Source: Microtetraspora niveoalba
GTDB lineage: Bacteria; Actinomycetota; Actinomycetes; Streptosporangiales; Streptosporangiaceae
DNA length: 64,000 nt
Assembly (NCBI RefSeq): GCF_001570405.1
Contig: NZ_BBYM01000008.1
Coordinates: forward strand, 1-64,000
Direction: 5' to 3'
Shown here: positions 60,092-64,000 of the stretch, piece by piece
Layout: each line of letters starts with the position of its first letter
How positions within the stretch are numbered: the stretch's first letter is position 1
Notes under the pieces: model-generated
Told to the model about the DNA's origin: nothing
What the model saw: the letters and a program-made list of their open reading frames with translations, nothing else
The model's database searches: none
Translations under genes and position numbers: made by a program

Positions 60092-61176
60092 ACGGGCCGA
60101 CGCCGGAGCAGATCCGCCGCGCGCCCAAGGTCCTGCTCCACGACCACCTCGACGGCGGCCTGCGCACCGAGACGATCATCGACCTCGCCCGCGACACCGG
60201 GTACGGCAGGCTGCCCTCCACCGACTCCGCCAACCTCGCCACCTGGTTCCAGGAGGCGTCCGACTCGGGGTCGCTCGAACGCTACCTGGAGACGTTCGAC
60301 CACACGGTCGGGGTCATGCAGACCCGCGAGGCGCTGGTCAGGGTGGCCGCCGAGTGCGCCGAGGACCTCGCCGACGACGGCGTCGTCTACGCCGAGGTCA
60401 GGTACGCGCCCGAGCAACACACTCTGGGCGGCCTCTCGCTCGACGAGGTCGTCGAGGCGGTCATCGAGGGCTTCCGCCTCGGCTCACTCGGCCCCGACGG
60501 CACCCCGAGGATCAGGGTCGGCACGCTGCTGACCGCGATGCGGCACCAGGCCCGCTCCATGGAGATCGCCGAGTTGGCCGTCCGCTACCGCGACGTGGGC
60601 GTGGTCGGGTTCGACATCGCGGGAGCCGAGGCGGGCCACCCGCCCACCCGCCACCTCGACGCCTTCGAATACCTCCAGCGCGAGAACGCGCACTTCACCA
60701 TCCACGCCGGCGAGGCGTTCGGGCTGCCGTCGATCTGGCAGGCGATCCAGTGGTGCGGAGCCGACCGGCTCGGCCACGGCGTGCGGATCATCGACGACAT
60801 CGCGCTCTCCGGTGACGGAGAGGCCAAGCTCGGCAGGCTGGCCGCATACGTACGGGACAAGCGCATCCCGCTGGAGATGTGCCCGACGTCGAACCTGCAG
60901 ACCGGCGCCGCGCCGTCCATCGCGGAGCACCCGATCGGGCTGCTGCGCCGCCTGCACTTCCGGGTCACGGTCAACACCGACAACCGGCTGATGAGCGCGA
61001 CCAGCGTGTCCGGGGAGTTCGCCAAGCTGGTGGACGCCTTCGGCTACGACTGGGACGACCTGCAGTGGTTCACGGTCAACGCGATGAAGTCGGCGTTCAT
61101 CCCCTTCGACGAGAGGCTCGCGCTGATCAACGGTGTGATCAAGCCGGGCTTCGCCGGACTCAAGTGGCAGATATGA
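60088..61176 (+). CDS. add: Adenosine deaminase
   Basis: A 362-residue zinc enzyme that deaminates adenosine and deoxyadenosine. HDHLDGG (His18, His20) is the N-terminal metal pair, then TIHAGEAFG with the catalytic glutamate, GHGVRIIDD, and the late [11 protein letters not shown] aspartate pair (usually NTDDP; here NTDNR). [10 protein letters not shown] is also typical. The start is GTG 60088. It overlaps the next gene by ATGA. It works with the nearby purine nucleoside phosphorylase in salvage. Confidence 0.95.
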   Translation: MNGPTPEQIRRAPKVLLHDHLDGGLRTETIIDLARDTGYGRLPSTDSANLATWFQEASDSGSLERYLETFDHTVGVMQTREALVRVAAECAEDLADDGVVYAEVRYAPEQHTLGGLSLDEVVEAVIEGFRLGSLGPDGTPRIRVGTLLTAMRHQARSMEIAELAVRYRDVGVVGFDIAGAEAGHPPTRHLDAFEYLQRENAHFTIHAGEAFGLPSIWQAIQWCGADRLGHGVRIIDDIALSGDGEAKLGRLAAYVRDKRIPLEMCPTSNLQTGAAPSIAEHPIGLLRRLHFRVTVNTDNRLMSATSVSGEFAKLVDAFGYDWDDLQWFTVNAMKSAFIPFDERLALINGVIKPGFAGLKWQI

Positions 61177-61742
61177 AACAGGTTTTCCGTTCCAAGCTGG
61201 CGTGGGTCTTCGGGTGGGCGTGGATCATCTTCGCCGCCTGGAACGCCTGGGATCTGATCGTCCGCGGCAGCATGCCGTCCGCGCTGATCGCGGGCGCGGT
61301 GCTCGGCGTCATCACGGTGTTCGTGGGCCTGCTCGCGCTGCGCCCGGCGATCATTCCCGAGGAGGGCGGCGTCCGGATCCGCAACCCGTTCCGCACCGCG
61401 TACGTGCCGTGGAGCGATCTGGACGAGGTGCAGGTGTCCAACGCCATCGTGATCGTGGCCGGTGACACGACCGTCCGCTGCTGGAGCCCGCAGCCGAGCG
61501 CCCGCGAGCGGGCGAAGGCCGCACGCCGGGCGACCAGGAAGCAGGCGTCCGAGCAGCGCCCGCACGAGGCGGCGGCGCTCGGCCGCACCCACGCCGACTG
61601 GGTGGCCCAGCAGCTCTCGGAGATGGCCGTGCTGCGCAAGCGGGACACGTCGGGGGCGACCAGGGTGTCCTGGTCGCCCGTGTCGATCGCCGGGCTCGCG
61701 GCCGCGGTGGCCCTCGTCGTGGTGACCATCGTGCTCGCCTGA
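61173..61742 (+). CDS. PH-domain-like membrane protein
   Basis: A 189-residue protein. Two hydrophobic segments (about 8-30 and 35-57) are followed by a bacterial PH-like stretch (about 60-95: [27 protein letters not shown]), a highly charged helix (about 110-140), and a final hydrophobic segment (about 168-188). Such bPH_2/PH_6-type proteins are common in actinobacteria; their roles are unknown. The ATG at 61173 overlaps the stop of the adenosine deaminase gene, so expression is coupled, although a functional link is not evident. Confidence 0.75.
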   Translation: MKQVFRSKLAWVFGWAWIIFAAWNAWDLIVRGSMPSALIAGAVLGVITVFVGLLALRPAIIPEEGGVRIRNPFRTAYVPWSDLDEVQVSNAIVIVAGDTTVRCWSPQPSARERAKAARRATRKQASEQRPHEAAALGRTHADWVAQQLSEMAVLRKRDTSGATRVSWSPVSIAGLAAAVALVVVTIVLA

Positions 61743-61770
61743 CGGCGCGGCCCCGCGGTCCGCCGCGCGC

Positions 61771-63417
61771 TCAGCCGCCGACGGCCGCGGCGAGGTCCGC
61801 CTTGAGGGCGGCCAGGTCGGCGGCCGCGGCCGCGCGTGCCCGCTCGACGTCGCCGGACGCGGGTCCCGTGACCGGGACGACCACCTCCAGATAGCACTTG
61901 AGCTTCGGCTCGGTGCCGCTCGGCCGGACGACCACGCGGGCGCCCCCGGCCAGCCGGTACCGCAGGCCGTCGGTCGGCGGCAACCCGGACAGGCCGGCGG
62001 CCAGGTCCTCGGCGGACTCGACCTCGCGGCCGCCGAGCTTGGCCGGCGGCGCCGCGCGCAGGCCCGCCATCGCCCGCGCGATGACCGCGAGATCCTCGAC
62101 CCGTACGGAGAGCTGGCCGGTGGCGTGCAGGCCGTACCGGCGGGCCTGGTCGTCGAGCAGGTCGAGCAGCGTCCGGCCGTCCCGCCGGGCCCGCGCCGCC
62201 AGACCGGCGACCGCGAGCGCCGCCCCGATGCCGTCCTTGTCGTGGACGGGCAGGCCGGCCTCGGAGCCGACGCTGTAGCCCAGCGCCTCCTCGTAGCCGA
62301 AGACCAGGCCGGGACCCGCCTTCATGATCCATTTGAAGCCGGTCAACGTCTCCGCGTACCGGACGCCGTGCGCGGCGGCGATCTTGCCCAGGAGCGAGGA
62401 CGAGACGATGGTCGTCGCGACCAGGCGGTCGTCTCCCGAGGTGGCGGCCAGCACGTGCTCGGCCAGCAGGCAGCCGAGCTCGTCGCCGGTGAGCATCCGA
62501 TAACCGCCGCCGGGGAGCCGCGCTCCGACCGCGCACCGGTCGGCGTCCGGGTCGTTGGCCAGGACGATGTCCGCCCCGATCTCCTCGGCGAGGCCGAGCG
62601 CGAGGTCCATCGCCCCCGGCTCCTCCGGGTTGGGGAAGGCGACGGTCGGGAAATCGGGGTCGGGGTCGCGCTGCGCGGCGACCATCTCCGGGGCCGCGAA
62701 GCCCAGGCCCAGGAACGCCTCGGCGAGGGTCTCCGCGCCGACCCCGTGCAACGGCGTGTACGCGACGCGGACGTCCCGGGCGTCGCCCACCGGGATGTGG
62801 CCGGCCAGCGCCCGCAGATAGGGGGCGACGATCGCCTCGTGCGTGAGGACCTCCCACGAGTAGCCGAGCGGCAGCTCGTCCACCCGGCCGACCGCGTCGA
62901 TCGCCCGCGAGATCTCCGCGTCGACCGGCGGCACGATCTGCGCCCCGTCCCCCCAGTAGACCTTGTAGCCGTTGTCGCGGGGCGGGTTGTGCGAGGCGGT
63001 GACCATGACGCCCGCGTCCGCGCCCAGATGGCGTACGGCGAAGGCCAGGACGGGCGTCGGCCACCTGCCGTCCATGACGGACGCCCGAAGGCCCGCGCCG
63101 GTCAGTACGGCCGCGGTGTCCCTGGCGAAGACGTCCGAGTTACGCCGTGCGTCGTAGCCGATCACGACATGCCCGCCGGGGCCGAGGACGCGGGCCAGGC
63201 CGGCGGCGGCGCGCATCACGGTCACCCGGTTCATCCGCGCCGGGCCCGCGCCCAGCTCGCCGCGCAGGCCCGCCGTGCCGAACTCCAGCCGCGCGCCGAA
63301 CCGCGAGGCCAGTTCGTCGTCGTCGTCCCGGGCGAGGATCGCCTCCAGCTCGGCCCGGGTCTCCGGGTCGGGGTCCTGGGCCAGCCACTCCCGCGCCCGC
63401 CGTACGAGATCGCTCAT
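61771..63417 (-). CDS. Phosphohexomutase (phosphoglucomutase/phosphomannomutase family)
   Basis: A 548-residue alpha-D-phosphohexomutase. The phosphoserine is in TASHNPP (Ser142), the metal loop is NDPDADRCAV, the sugar-specificity loop is GYEEALGYSV, and the phosphate loop is RPSGTEPKLKCYLE. FGTAGLRGELG begins the substrate site. It moves phosphate between C1 and C6 of hexoses, or C1 and C5 of pentoses; the length and neighbours fit the PgcA-like or phosphopentomutase-active group. The start is ATG 63417, eight bases after the purine nucleoside phosphorylase stop. Confidence 0.93.
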   Translation of the reverse strand: MSDLVRRAREWLAQDPDPETRAELEAILARDDDDELASRFGARLEFGTAGLRGELGAGPARMNRVTVMRAAAGLARVLGPGGHVVIGYDARRNSDVFARDTAAVLTGAGLRASVMDGRWPTPVLAFAVRHLGADAGVMVTASHNPPRDNGYKVYWGDGAQIVPPVDAEISRAIDAVGRVDELPLGYSWEVLTHEAIVAPYLRALAGHIPVGDARDVRVAYTPLHGVGAETLAEAFLGLGFAAPEMVAAQRDPDPDFPTVAFPNPEEPGAMDLALGLAEEIGADIVLANDPDADRCAVGARLPGGGYRMLTGDELGCLLAEHVLAATSGDDRLVATTIVSSSLLGKIAAAHGVRYAETLTGFKWIMKAGPGLVFGYEEALGYSVGSEAGLPVHDKDGIGAALAVAGLAARARRDGRTLLDLLDDQARRYGLHATGQLSVRVEDLAVIARAMAGLRAAPPAKLGGREVESAEDLAAGLSGLPPTDGLRYRLAGGARVVVRPSGTEPKLKCYLEVVVPVTGPASGDVERARAAAAADLAALKADLAAAVGG

Positions 63418-63425
63418 CGATGCCC

Positions 63426-64000
63426 CTACAGCTTGTCGACGACCTTGGCCAGCAGCACGCCCATCCGGGCGGCGGTGGCGCGGCCCACCTCCAGGACCTC
63501 CTCGTGGTTGAGCGGCTCGCCCACCAGGCCGGCGCCCGGGTTGGTCACGAGGGAGATGCCGAGCACGTCGGCCCCGGCCTCGCGGGCCGCGATGGCCTCC
63601 AGGACGGTGGACATGCCGACCAGGTCGCCGCCCAGCGCGCGCAGCATCCGGATCTCCGCCGGGGTCTCGTACGTCGGACCGCGGAAGGCGACGTAGACAC
63701 CCTCGGAGAGGGACGGGTCCACCTCGCGGGCGAGGTCGCGCAGCCGGGGGGAGTAGACGGAGGTGAGGTCGACGAACTTCGCCCCGGTGATGGGGTTGTC
63801 CCCGGTCAGGTTGATGTGGTCGCTGATCAGGACGGGGTCGCCCACGTTCTGGGTCTCGGGACGCAGGCCGCCCGCGGCGTTCGTGAGCACCACGGTGCGC
63901 ACTCCGGCGGCGACCGCCGTGCGGACGCCGTGCACGACCGGCTCGACGCCCCGGCCCTCGTAGAGGTGCGTACGGCCGAGCAGGACCAGGGCGTTGCGCC
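63426..64000 (-). CDS. Purine nucleoside phosphorylase (5' end outside window)
   Basis: The last 190 residues of a purine nucleoside phosphorylase of the trimeric class. Within them are [18 protein letters not shown] (purine site), [36 protein letters not shown] and [14 protein letters not shown]. It cleaves (deoxy)inosine or guanosine with phosphate. The start lies beyond base 64000. It is immediately upstream of the phosphohexomutase on the same strand, which could use the released pentose-1-phosphate. No frameshift is seen. Confidence 0.93.
   Translation of the reverse strand, partial: RNALVLLGRTHLYEGRGVEPVVHGVRTAVAAGVRTVVLTNAAGGLRPETQNVGDPVLISDHINLTGDNPITGAKFVDLTSVYSPRLRDLAREVDPSLSEGVYVAFRGPTYETPAEIRMLRALGGDLVGMSTVLEAIAAREAGADVLGISLVTNPGAGLVGEPLNHEEVLEVGRATAARMGVLLAKVVDKL

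Noticed and set aside
1-64000. tRNA or rRNA genes
   Set aside because: I looked for T-arm GTTCGA contexts with acceptor pairing and for rRNA-like segments and saw none; a tRNAscan or Infernal search would be decisive.

Overview
The window is a very GC-rich chromosomal segment of a filamentous actinomycete. The evidence is pervasive G/C at third codon positions, frequent GTG starts, apparently leaderless promoters, DUF6350, DUF3017 and SCO4848-family proteins that are typical of Actinomycetota, and gene order (sucCD-DUF6350-purN-purH-folD-DUF3017-icd; D,D-carboxypeptidase next to an SCO4848-like gene) known from Streptomyces and Streptosporangiales. I lean towards Streptosporangiales, but that is inference. 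No rRNA, tRNA, CRISPR array, transposase or phage gene was seen.

Layout. 1-8.3 kb: envelope-stress and signalling genes (PspC protein, PspC-histidine kinase with its response regulator, a GCS2-family ligase, a CPBP protease, a zinc metallopeptidase lipoprotein, a second two-component pair). 8.6-13.4 kb: membrane proteins, a FetB-like permease, the helicase PcrA, and an LprG-like secreted protein. 13.7-28.2 kb: central metabolism (B12-binding protein, sucCD, DUF6350, purN, purH, folD, citrate synthase, DUF3017, icd). It is interrupted by a TetR/MFS efflux pair beside a MITE-like hairpin flanked by CTAG, and by an FHA-HTH regulator. 28.4-33.8 kb: a membrane Ser/Thr kinase fused to an extracellular solute-binding domain, a LuxR regulator, a secreted protein and a PadR regulator. 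33.8-42.9 kb: PadR-controlled MFS exporter, DUF11 protein, a small antisense membrane ORF, galE, CorC-like protein, a repeat array, trpS, YihY, D,D-carboxypeptidase and an SCO4848-like protein. 43-46 kb: YbdK-like ligase and M20 amidohydrolase. 46.3-53.2 kb: a nucleoside-uptake operon (BMP lipoprotein, ATPase, two permeases) translationally coupled to cytidine deaminase and followed by thymidine phosphorylase. 53.2-58.6 kb: MarR/MFS pair, a beta-propeller lipoprotein, and a sigma-factor-like protein fused to a membrane segment and an extracytoplasmic domain. 58.8-64 kb: AMIN-like lipoprotein, cupin, adenosine deaminase, PH-domain protein, phosphohexomutase and a purine nucleoside phosphorylase cut by the window edge.

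How the parts work together. Nucleosides imported by the BMP transporter can be processed by the nearby cytidine deaminase, thymidine phosphorylase, adenosine deaminase and purine nucleoside phosphorylase, and the phosphohexomutase could handle the released pentose phosphate. Three MFS exporters each sit divergently from a regulator of a different family (TetR, PadR, MarR), with readable palindromic operators between them. The two most unusual genes are one-polypeptide membrane sensors: a kinase with a periplasmic-binding-type sensor (28454-30913) and a sigma-like protein with a propeller-like ectodomain (56579-58621).
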